Positions 43,834 to 51,730 of a DNA stretch of 61,559 bases are shown in pieces (positions within the stretch are counted from its first letter, which is position 1; each line of letters begins with the position of its first letter). The DNA lies in NCBI GenBank assembly GCA_028282745.1, contig JANQHJ010000001.1, positions 1-61,559 on the forward strand, written 5' to 3'. The DNA comes from Sedimentisphaerales bacterium (GTDB taxonomy: Bacteria; Planctomycetota; Phycisphaerae; Sedimentisphaerales; Anaerobacaceae). A program made the translations under genes and the position numbers. A model generated the notes under the pieces. The model was not told where the DNA came from. It did not search any database and saw only the letters and a list, made by a program, of their open reading frames with translations.

Positions 43834-44849
43834 TGACTAATAACCTAACTGAAATTGCGGGCCGTCGAATATTGGTCACGGGTATCAATGGATTCATAGG
43901 TTGTAACTTAGCGGTAGTAGCTCAAAATTCTGACGCTGATGTTTATGGAATTGATTTGCCGGGTACAAGCGGAAATGCTGATAAAATTCGATACTCCTTA
44001 ATTTCTTCTCCTAAACAGATAACTGTTAATGAAGTTGAGAGCCTTGATAGGGAATATTTTAAGAATATTATATCTGAGCATAGAGTTGATATTGTTATTC
44101 ATCTTGCTGGTGATACGAGCAGAAATTATGATCATTCGAAATGGGCAAAGAGTATCGAGTCAAATGTATCACCGGTATTGTCTTTACTAACGGCCATTGC
44201 TGAAATGCCTGATTCTGACAGGCCTGTTTTAATAATACCTGGCTCACAAATGGAATATGGACTCGCTCCCATGCCATGGGCCGAATCCCGGCTTGCAATG
44301 CCTGTTAATGCCTATGGGGTAAGCAAGTTATTAGCTACAGATCTAATTTTAGCAGCTGTCCGAACGGGTATTGTCAAAGCTTCAGTAATAAGGCTGCCGC
44401 TTGTATTTGGTCCGGGACAAAATCTAACGATGGTCGTTCCGGAGATTATTTGCAAGGCCTTAATGGGTATTGATATACCTATGACAGAAGGTCGGCAACA
44501 AAGACGTTTTGTTTTTGTAAATGATGTAGCCGTATTTATTCTTAAGATGGCGAACTTATTATGTACTGAAAATGCTGTTCCTCCCTTAGTTAATGCTATA
44601 GCTAATGAACCGGTCAGTATAGCTGATATCGCGCAAAAGACTATTAAGCTTATTGAAAGTAAGGCGAAATTAAAAATGGGGGCATTGTCATCAAGGGGGG
44701 ATGAATTAATGCAGGCTTGGCCTGACACCTCATTAGCTGATTCAATGAAGCTTATTAATGTTACGAGTTTAGATAAAGCTCTTTCTGATACAGTTGACTG
44801 GTATAAAGAAAATGATTGGTTTACATCTATGGTGAGTTTAACTAACTGA
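43821..44849 (+). CDS. NDP-sugar SDR epimerase/reductase
   Basis: A 342-residue extended SDR with a Rossmann start (RRILVTGINGFIGCNLAVVA, about residue 16) and active-site PGSQMEYGLAPMPW then NAYGVSKLLATDL (Y-x3-K). Direct overlap with the CDP-glucose 4,6-dehydratase gene suggests that it reduces or epimerises CDP-4-keto-6-deoxyglucose, in the style of CDP-abequose/paratose synthases but without a preceding 3-deoxygenation. The exact reaction is inferred from position. Confidence 0.75.
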   Translation: MDKLVTNNLTEIAGRRILVTGINGFIGCNLAVVAQNSDADVYGIDLPGTSGNADKIRYSLISSPKQITVNEVESLDREYFKNIISEHRVDIVIHLAGDTSRNYDHSKWAKSIESNVSPVLSLLTAIAEMPDSDRPVLIIPGSQMEYGLAPMPWAESRLAMPVNAYGVSKLLATDLILAAVRTGIVKASVIRLPLVFGPGQNLTMVVPEIICKALMGIDIPMTEGRQQRRFVFVNDVAVFILKMANLLCTENAVPPLVNAIANEPVSIADIAQKTIKLIESKAKLKMGALSSRGDELMQAWPDTSLADSMKLINVTSLDKALSDTVDWYKENDWFTSMVSLTN

Positions 44850-44873
44850 ATCTAATTCTAAAGGTTGAGTTAT

Positions 44874-46166
44874 ATGGATGATATTATTGTTTTAGGTGCT
44901 GGACTTGCTGGGCTGGGTTTTGCCCATGAAAATCCGTCTGCTCGCATTTTTGAAAAAAATCAACATCCTGGCGGCAGAGCTTTTTCTTGTCCTGTCGATG
45001 GTTATTTCTTCGATCAGGGGGCACATATATCTCATACTAAAAAAGAAGATTTTCGCAGGCTAATTTGCTCTGCCCTTGATAAGGTAAATCAGATCAAATC
45101 CAGTAATGTTTCTAACTACTGGAAAGGTTTATGGATGACTTATCCCGTCCAGAATCATCTCAACCAACTTCCTCAAAATCAAAAGGTCGAGGCACTAATC
45201 GATCTTGTAATGAGCCATGTTGATCAAAATAAAAATGAAGCTGTGAATTACTTACAATGGTGCCAGAAACAATATGGTAATTTTCTGACGCATAATTTTT
45301 ATGAGGTCTTTACCCAAAAATACTGGCGGGTAGAAATGGAGCAATTAGCCACTGACTGGCTTGGAGGTCGTTTAATACCTTCACTTGTGCCTAATATTAT
45401 ACGAGGAGCATTCTCTTCTCAGCAAGAGAAACAAACATCATTTAATAAATTTTACTACCCAAAGCAAGGTGGTTTCTTTGCTTTCTTTGAGTCCTTGTAT
45501 TCTGAATTAGATATTCAGTTTAATGAAAAAGCTGTAGAATTGGATGTTAATAAAAAGCAAATAACTTTTAGTTCAGGAAGAAAAGAATCGTATGATATCC
45601 TGGCGAACTCAATTCCTTTGCCGGAATTGATTAATATGATTAATCCTATTCCTGCTTCTGTGAAACAGGCTGTGGAAATGCTTAGACATACAAAACTTCT
45701 CTGTGTGAATATGGTTATTTCCAAACCTGCCCTTACCAAAAACCACTGGTGTTACATTTATGATCATGACATTGGGCCGGCCAGAGTATCTTTTCCCGGT
45801 AATTTATCTGCAGCATCTGAACAAAATGAAGTTTCGATGTTACAGGCTGAAATCTTCAGGCGAGATAACGAAAACTGGGATACTGAAAGTCTCACTCAGG
45901 ACACAATTAGTCAGATGGCGAATATGTATGGATTTGATGCTCAAAGGGATGTTGCTTTGGCCAATTCTTTTGTTGTTCCGTATGCTTATGTCATTTCAGA
46001 TATAAATCGACAGCCCTTAGTCTCATATCTTCTTTCATGGCTAAGAGAAAAAGATGTTTTCTCCATGGGGCTTTATGGCAAATGGAAATATGTGTGGTCT
46101 GATGTTGCGTATTACTCGGGCAGGGAAACCGCTAATGAAATTAAGGAGCAATTGTGTCAGGTCTAA
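44874..46166 (+). CDS. FAD-dependent amine-oxidase/UDP-galactopyranose-mutase-like protein
   Basis: A 430-residue flavoprotein. The ATG at 44874 is 9 bases after AAAGG; an in-frame TTG at 44865 would touch that site. The FAD motif IIVLGAGLAGLGFAH is at the N-terminus, with EKNQHPGGRAFSC as the second nucleotide-binding block. FDQGAHISHTKKEDF and GKWKYVWSDVAYYSGRETA near the end are typical of the protoporphyrinogen-oxidase/UGM group found in polysaccharide loci. A UDP-galactopyranose mutase role is possible, but the usual UGM motifs are not clear. It may instead oxidise a lipid or sugar. The stop overlaps the next gene by 13 bases. Confidence 0.7.
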   Translation: MDDIIVLGAGLAGLGFAHENPSARIFEKNQHPGGRAFSCPVDGYFFDQGAHISHTKKEDFRRLICSALDKVNQIKSSNVSNYWKGLWMTYPVQNHLNQLPQNQKVEALIDLVMSHVDQNKNEAVNYLQWCQKQYGNFLTHNFYEVFTQKYWRVEMEQLATDWLGGRLIPSLVPNIIRGAFSSQQEKQTSFNKFYYPKQGGFFAFFESLYSELDIQFNEKAVELDVNKKQITFSSGRKESYDILANSIPLPELINMINPIPASVKQAVEMLRHTKLLCVNMVISKPALTKNHWCYIYDHDIGPARVSFPGNLSAASEQNEVSMLQAEIFRRDNENWDTESLTQDTISQMANMYGFDAQRDVALANSFVVPYAYVISDINRQPLVSYLLSWLREKDVFSMGLYGKWKYVWSDVAYYSGRETANEIKEQLCQV

Positions 46167-46873
46167 ATGGTAATGTCGAAGTTACGCTAGCTCTACCAGC
46201 GTATAATGAAGAAAAGAACATTGTAAACGTTTTAAATGATTCTGTCGCATCACTTGAAAAGCTCAGATGTGCATGGGAGATCATTGTAATCGATAATTGT
46301 TCCAATGATTCAACAAAAGAGCTTGTTAGGCAATATAGTGAAAAAGAACCGCGAGTCAGAATTATTGTACATGATGAGAACAGGCTTTATTCTGGTTCTT
46401 GTGCAACTGCCATTGAAAATGCCAAGGGCAAATACGTTGCGATAATGGATTCTGATGGCCAGTTTGTTGCGGCTGACCTGCCAAAATTTGTTGATAAACT
46501 TCGTAATGGGGCTAACTTTGTCATGGGTTGGAGACGTAATCGTAATGATCCGTTTATGCGACTTGTGACCTCAGCTGTTTTTAATTTCCTGGGAAAATTT
46601 TGGCTTAAATATCCTCTGCATGATTTAAACTGTGGCATACGTATGTTTGACCGAAGTTTTGTCGATAACGCTAAAATCGAATACAAAATTAACATGGTCA
46701 ATCCCGAATTATATGTAAGAGCAAAATTGGCCAACTTAAAATTGGATGAAGTCGAAATTCAACATTTCGAACGTACGGAGGGGATTACCTGCCATAACTT
46801 CTGGAAATCATGGAAGATATTTATGGATGTTAACATGTATATGCGGCATCTTAGGAAAAGATTTAAAAGCTAA
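46154..46873 (+). CDS. glycosyltransferase family 2 (dolichyl-phosphate sugar synthase-like)
   Basis: A 239-residue enzyme starting with GTG. VTLALPAYNEEKNIVNVLND opens the GT-A domain, followed by VIDNCSNDSTKELV and the metal-binding MDSDGQF. The segment LHDLNCGIRMFDRSFV is typical of DPM1/undecaprenyl-phosphate-sugar synthases. It lacks the two C-terminal transmembrane helices of ArnC-like enzymes. It may charge a lipid-phosphate with a sugar for a GT-C enzyme in the locus, such as the protein at 40159. Last gene of the plus-strand block. Confidence 0.8.
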   Translation: MSGLNGNVEVTLALPAYNEEKNIVNVLNDSVASLEKLRCAWEIIVIDNCSNDSTKELVRQYSEKEPRVRIIVHDENRLYSGSCATAIENAKGKYVAIMDSDGQFVAADLPKFVDKLRNGANFVMGWRRNRNDPFMRLVTSAVFNFLGKFWLKYPLHDLNCGIRMFDRSFVDNAKIEYKINMVNPELYVRAKLANLKLDEVEIQHFERTEGITCHNFWKSWKIFMDVNMYMRHLRKRFKS

Positions 46874-46902
46874 TACATGCTAAATCTGCAACAGCTGCAT
46901 TT

Positions 46903-48369
46903 CTATACTGTTACTTCTTGAGAATAAGGCAATGATGTCACTGAATATCGCTCGATAAGCTTGCCAAATAATGCTATTCGCCTGCCTGCTGACTCTATTG
47001 AGCCATTTGTGTTGACATTAATGCCAAGCTTTAATACCGAATTGCTCCGGCGATCCGGGATACTTAGTGTCGTCTCAATTACATCCTTGCCATTTTCATT
47101 GTCTTTATCTTTTGCCCATTTCAGGGTATTTTGACTGCCGTCGCGATTAACTAATGGCAATTTGGCTTGAGCAAATTCCATTTTATGAGCGGCGAAGCAT
47201 ATCGCATGCCACCATGTATCGAAATTCTTTGCCTGGCGAAAGTGGAGCTCTGCCTCTTCATATCTTTCAACTTCTATTTTTCTCTCAATCATCTTTTTAT
47301 GTTTATGCTTCAAGCCTGACATAATATTTCTGAAACTCATTGCCCCTGCAAAACGAAATACTAATATCAACAGGACTACAGTGGCTCCAAAGATAATAAG
47401 AGTATTAACACCTTTGGATAGCATCATTAATAGCCCTGCCCCAGCCGCTATTGCCGTTACCATATACATAGATATGACTACATGCTTTTGGCGAAGGCCA
47501 AGGTCCAGCAATATGTGGTGAAGGTGACTGCGATCGGGGGACATTATTCTCCTACCTTCCAGAAAACGTCTTAACATTGCAAAGCTCATGTCAAATATTG
47601 GCAGTCCCAATGACAGAATCGGCAGAGCGAGACCGACTAAAGTGCCGGATTTAGCCGTACATATTACGCTCGAGCTTGCCAGTACAAAACCGAGATACAT
47701 GCTGCCGCAGTCACCCATAAATATTCGAGCTGGATTAAAGTTATAAATTAAAAAGCCGCATAGACCCCCTAATATTGCAAGCATTATTACCGCCATTATC
47801 ACCTGACCTGCGGCTATCGAGAAGATGGCAATTGCACCGCATGCTATCGCAGATATACCAGCCGCAAGACCGTCCAGGCCGTCTATCAGGTTTACCGCAT
47901 TTGTTAAACCTATTATCCACAGAATCGTAATTGGCAGAGAAAGAAATCCAAGCTTGATTGTAAAAAGCTCTGTCAAAGATAACGATTCGATCCTGATTCC
48001 AGCCATATACATCACACAAGCAGCTAACATTTGAGCCGCGAGTTTGTGACGTGCACGAAGATTACATATATCATCGATAAGTCCAATTATGAAAATAAAA
48101 GTACCACAGCCAAGAAGAGAGATTACCTGCACACGTATATCGTTGAATAACCCGCCAATACGATTATTAAGAAATAAAACTGCTACCACCAAAGCCGTAG
48201 ATGACAAAAATATTGCTATACCGCCTATTCGCGGTATCGAGCTTTTATGAACTTTCCTTATCCCGCAATTGTCATAAAGGCAAAACTTGCGAGCTGCAAG
48301 GATTATGATCGGAGTCAGTAAGCCCGCAAATAAAGTTGCACTAATATATACGGCGATATAAGTTCTCAT
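46903..48369 (-). CDS. wecA: undecaprenyl-phosphate GlcNAc-1-phosphate transferase (WecA/TagO family)
   Basis: A 488-residue integral membrane protein, about 11 helices, with a 150-residue soluble C-terminal extension. Catalytic blocks are IPRIGGIAIFLS, GLIDDICNLRARHKLAAQ (DDxxx), NLIDGLDGLAAG, FNPARIFMGDCGS, and the SHLHHILLDLG histidine motif. It should start repeat-unit assembly by moving GlcNAc- or a related sugar-1-phosphate to undecaprenyl phosphate. It is longer than E. coli WecA (367) because of its C-terminal tail, whose role is unknown. The start is 3 bases from the stop of the upstream ligase-like gene. Confidence 0.9.
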   Translation of the reverse strand: MRTYIAVYISATLFAGLLTPIIILAARKFCLYDNCGIRKVHKSSIPRIGGIAIFLSSTALVVAVLFLNNRIGGLFNDIRVQVISLLGCGTFIFIIGLIDDICNLRARHKLAAQMLAACVMYMAGIRIESLSLTELFTIKLGFLSLPITILWIIGLTNAVNLIDGLDGLAAGISAIACGAIAIFSIAAGQVIMAVIMLAILGGLCGFLIYNFNPARIFMGDCGSMYLGFVLASSSVICTAKSGTLVGLALPILSLGLPIFDMSFAMLRRFLEGRRIMSPDRSHLHHILLDLGLRQKHVVISMYMVTAIAAGAGLLMMLSKGVNTLIIFGATVVLLILVFRFAGAMSFRNIMSGLKHKHKKMIERKIEVERYEEAELHFRQAKNFDTWWHAICFAAHKMEFAQAKLPLVNRDGSQNTLKWAKDKDNENGKDVIETTLSIPDRRSNSVLKLGINVNTNGSIESAGRRIALFGKLIERYSVTSLPYSQEVTV

Positions 48370-48372
48370 TTT

Positions 48373-50883
48373 CTATTGCTCAATTGCTTCAATTAATACT
48401 GATTTTTGGACCGAACAATGCGCCAGCAAGTTTTTTGCTTCCATAAATTCCGGGCGCAACTGCAGACATATCCTCGTCTCTCTCATTGCTTCTTTGAATA
48501 AATTATTTTCAACAAGCAATACAGCCAGCTCATACCGCCAGTCAACTTGTTCATATTTTAATCGTAAGGCTTCACGGTAACACTCTATAGCAGCTTCAGT
48601 TTGATTTTTGTTTTTATAGCAAATACCAAGGATTCTACGTTCCCATGCTGATGCCATATTTTTATCGCATTTATTTTCAATAACTTTGATCAATTTATCT
48701 TGTGCATGTGATGAATAATCCGGATACTGTGAGTCTCGCAGAGCTTTTAGTACATAATATAGATCCCAGGAACTTTCTCCCGCTGCTTCTATGCACAATT
48801 CAGGCCTGCTTAAATAGTCGATATAAATTTTTGATACGTTTGCAAAAAGCCTCGGGTCTAATTTGATGGCTCTGGCGAATTTTTCCTTCGCGGGATAAAT
48901 TTTGCCTTCCCATGCATCTAAATATCCTGCTAAAAGACAAATACTTGGGTTGTTTGGATAAAGAAAATAACTTTTCCTGATCAGTTCTATCCCGGAATCA
49001 TCTTCAAGGCAGAATAATTTTATTTGTCCAGCGCTACCATATGCCGGGCCATAGCTTGGGCATATTTTGCAAATTTCTTCTAAATTGCTGATTATATCTT
49101 TAACAGCGGGTATATTTTTGTCATTAACTGCAATTTCGCCGGTATATGGATCCATGTTGCCGCCAAGAGAATACCAGCGGTAAATGTTTGCCCAATACTG
49201 ATAGTGAATATTATCAGGTGATTTCTTAACTGCCTCTTGGCTATGTCGGATTAATTCGGTGTATTCCTGTTCGGTTGCATCCCAGTTTTTCGCTTCAAGT
49301 CTTTTTTCAACATCAACAGCTTTGCTCCAGCTTTGCTGTGCAATACGATCATTGTTAAAGTCTCTTACCGCTTGCACCCATATGACGCTGATTATTACGA
49401 AAACGACAAGGCGTAATATCATTCTTCCTCTGTAATGTTCAGGCTTTCTTGTCCTTAAAGCTTCTTTTGAATAATTAGCTAAAACAATTATCAAGCCACA
49501 GAATATCGTCGTTAGTAATCCATTCGCTGGGATGTGTTGACCAAAATCAGTCATGCTGTGGATTAATATCGCAAGTAATCCAAAGCCCAAACCAAAAACT
49601 CCAACATTTAAAGGATGTTTTTGGGTTTTTATGGCTTTGAAATAGCTTCTCCAGACCATCACTCCTAAAGTAACCAATGCTATTAATCCCAACGATCCTG
49701 TTTCTTCCAGGACTTGAGCATATTCGTTCTCTGCATGAGTGGCTAATGCCACAATATGTGAACGATCGAACATTGGATAAACGTACTTATGAGTCCCTAA
49801 ACCGGTTCCCAAAAGTGGAAACTGTTTCCATGCTACTGCTATATCTTTAAGTATCTGAATTCTACTGCTGTTTTCTTGCTGTAGATTTCTTAGGGTCGCC
49901 AATCGATTGCAAACCGCATCAAAGCCAACATAAAGAATGCAGCAAAATGCAAAAAGAGTTATTACCGTGAATAACCATCCATGTCCTTTTATGGCTTTAC
50001 TTTTGGCAAGGATTAAAGCGCTGAAGGCTCCAGCAAGCAACATGCTGATTATGCCGCCGCGTGTTAAAGAGATAAAAACGGTTGTTATACAAATAGCAAT
50101 AAGCCCGATTAATGCCCATATTTTCCTGGAGCTGTGTGATCCAAGAAAGTCGAATACTGCCGATGTCGTTACTCCTTCACCAGTAAATCTTTCATGTAGC
50201 TTGATCAATAACAATGCCAGTGATGCACCTATAACAAGGTTCATGAATTGACCGTAGTGACTATGGTTTACAAATGGTCCTGAATAGCCTTGACTATTGG
50301 GGGTTGATATTAACCAGTAAATCTTCCCATTGCCTGCTAAATTTTGCCCTATTGTTATAAAAGCAATGGTGCTTCCAATTATTACAATTACAGTAAGAAG
50401 TTTCTTTATCTGTTCAGGCTTGCGGAATGTGTTGATAACAACGAAAAATATTCCAGCTGCTGCTAAGACAAAGCGAAGATCATGTATACCGGCAGCGCGG
50501 TAAAAACTGATGGACATAAATTCAGTGTTGCCAGAGTTCGATATGTCGCTAAGTAGTTTATCTTTTAATATGACAGTATTGGGACTGATTATTTCTACGA
50601 GTCGTCTTGGCAAATCTATTAAACCGAATGCTGCTATAAAAATAAAGAGTGCTATTGGAATGTATGTCCAGCTCCATATTATGCGTTGCTCGGGACAGAT
50701 GGTTGTTTTAAGGCAAAAACAAGTTACTATTGCCCCCGAAAGGAAAATAACTACTTGTTCGCTCCACGGGCGTGATGCTCCAAGTGCTATAGGCATAAAA
50801 GCCAAAAGACTCACCAGCAGAGTCATTATGATATTATCAAATGCCTTTGCTCTATTACTTTCAATATGTCCCATTACTTCCAT
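48373..50883 (-). CDS. O-antigen ligase/polymerase-like membrane protein with TPR-like C-terminus
   Basis: An 836-residue protein. About 10-12 helices fill residues 15-500, including the Wzy_C/WaaL-type block FPLLGTGLGTHKYVYPMF, AENEYAQVLEETGSLGLIALVTLGV. The C-terminal 300 residues are soluble and hold tetratricopeptide-like helices (EEICKICPSYGPAYGSAGQIKLF, AIECYREALRLKYEQVDWRYELAVLLVENNLFKEA). The ATG at 50883 has AAGGGG 9 bases upstream and overlaps the phosphatase gene by 23 bases. It probably polymerises or ligates the polysaccharide, and the TPR part could recruit partners. Confidence 0.8.
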   Translation of the reverse strand: MEVMGHIESNRAKAFDNIIMTLLVSLLAFMPIALGASRPWSEQVVIFLSGAIVTCFCLKTTICPEQRIIWSWTYIPIALFIFIAAFGLIDLPRRLVEIISPNTVILKDKLLSDISNSGNTEFMSISFYRAAGIHDLRFVLAAAGIFFVVINTFRKPEQIKKLLTVIVIIGSTIAFITIGQNLAGNGKIYWLISTPNSQGYSGPFVNHSHYGQFMNLVIGASLALLLIKLHERFTGEGVTTSAVFDFLGSHSSRKIWALIGLIAICITTVFISLTRGGIISMLLAGAFSALILAKSKAIKGHGWLFTVITLFAFCCILYVGFDAVCNRLATLRNLQQENSSRIQILKDIAVAWKQFPLLGTGLGTHKYVYPMFDRSHIVALATHAENEYAQVLEETGSLGLIALVTLGVMVWRSYFKAIKTQKHPLNVGVFGLGFGLLAILIHSMTDFGQHIPANGLLTTIFCGLIIVLANYSKEALRTRKPEHYRGRMILRLVVFVIISVIWVQAVRDFNNDRIAQQSWSKAVDVEKRLEAKNWDATEQEYTELIRHSQEAVKKSPDNIHYQYWANIYRWYSLGGNMDPYTGEIAVNDKNIPAVKDIISNLEEICKICPSYGPAYGSAGQIKLFCLEDDSGIELIRKSYFLYPNNPSICLLAGYLDAWEGKIYPAKEKFARAIKLDPRLFANVSKIYIDYLSRPELCIEAAGESSWDLYYVLKALRDSQYPDYSSHAQDKLIKVIENKCDKNMASAWERRILGICYKNKNQTEAAIECYREALRLKYEQVDWRYELAVLLVENNLFKEAMRETRICLQLRPEFMEAKNLLAHCSVQKSVLIEAIEQ

Positions 50884-51697
50884 CTTTATAACCCCTTACA
50901 CTAAGACCTCCAACACATGAGATGTTCCTGCCCTGCAAAATCAGAGAGGGATTCTCGATACACAATTGCTTGGCTGTACCTTGCCCCAGTGCCAGGCTGA
51001 TGTGCCTAAATGCATTGGTCATACATGATTTCCTTCTTTTCGTATCATGGCAGTCACCAGCTACTATCCCCACCCAACCCACTTTGAGCATCTCCATCGA
51101 TGCTTTTTGGGCTGTATTACCGAACTGGCCAAGAATGCTGCCGGCGGTTATCTGTAAACAACATCCGTATTCAAACCATTTGTCCATTACATTCGGCTGC
51201 TTAGCGATGATCGGATGTCGTTCCGGATGTGCAATTATCGCACGGACATTTTGAGAATTCAGCTCTGCCAGAAGAACACCAATGTCGATAAATATCTCGT
51301 TAGGAAGTTCAAGAAGGATATATTTTCCGTTATCCGCCACCGTAAGTACATCATCATTTTGGATGAATTGGGGCAGTCTTTCGTCTATCCTGCTTTCACC
51401 GCCAGGATAGACTTTTAGATCAATGTTGTTAGCTTGCAATTCTTCTCTGAGTCTTATTACGGACTCTCTTACCTTAGCCGAGCAGTTCTGGTCTGTATAA
51501 CGGCCTAATTGATGGGGTGTTGCTACGACGCTCTTTATGCCGTCGCGAACTAACATTCTACACATAGATACCGATTCACTCATTGTCCTGGGGCCGTCGT
51601 CGAGCCCAGCCAAACAATGGCAGTGGGTATCTATAAATTGCTGCGGACCGAAGTCCGCAGCAAAGTCGTCAATGTTCATATGTGCAAAGTCTTCCAT
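50861..51697 (-). CDS. PHP-family protein tyrosine phosphatase (CpsB/CapC/YwqE-like)
   Basis: A 278-residue protein with the metal-binding PHP motifs: FIDTHCHCLAGLDDGP, VATPHQLGRY, IIAHPERHPI, and VAGDCHDTKRR. This family of Mn-dependent phosphatases removes phosphate from the tyrosine-rich tail of bacterial tyrosine kinases and controls polysaccharide chain length. The gene lies directly beside the Wzc-type kinase gene and just upstream of the ligase gene, as expected. Ribosome site AAGAG is found before the ATG. PHP-type enzymes are best known from Gram-positives; here one serves a Gram-negative-type Wza/Wzc machine. Confidence 0.92.
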   Translation of the reverse strand: MEDFAHMNIDDFAADFGPQQFIDTHCHCLAGLDDGPRTMSESVSMCRMLVRDGIKSVVATPHQLGRYTDQNCSAKVRESVIRLREELQANNIDLKVYPGGESRIDERLPQFIQNDDVLTVADNGKYILLELPNEIFIDIGVLLAELNSQNVRAIIAHPERHPIIAKQPNVMDKWFEYGCCLQITAGSILGQFGNTAQKASMEMLKVGWVGIVAGDCHDTKRRKSCMTNAFRHISLALGQGTAKQLCIENPSLILQGRNISCVGGLSVRGYKDGSNGTY

Positions 51698-51730
51698 AAC
51701 AATGCTCTTTATAGAATTGTTAGCTAATTT

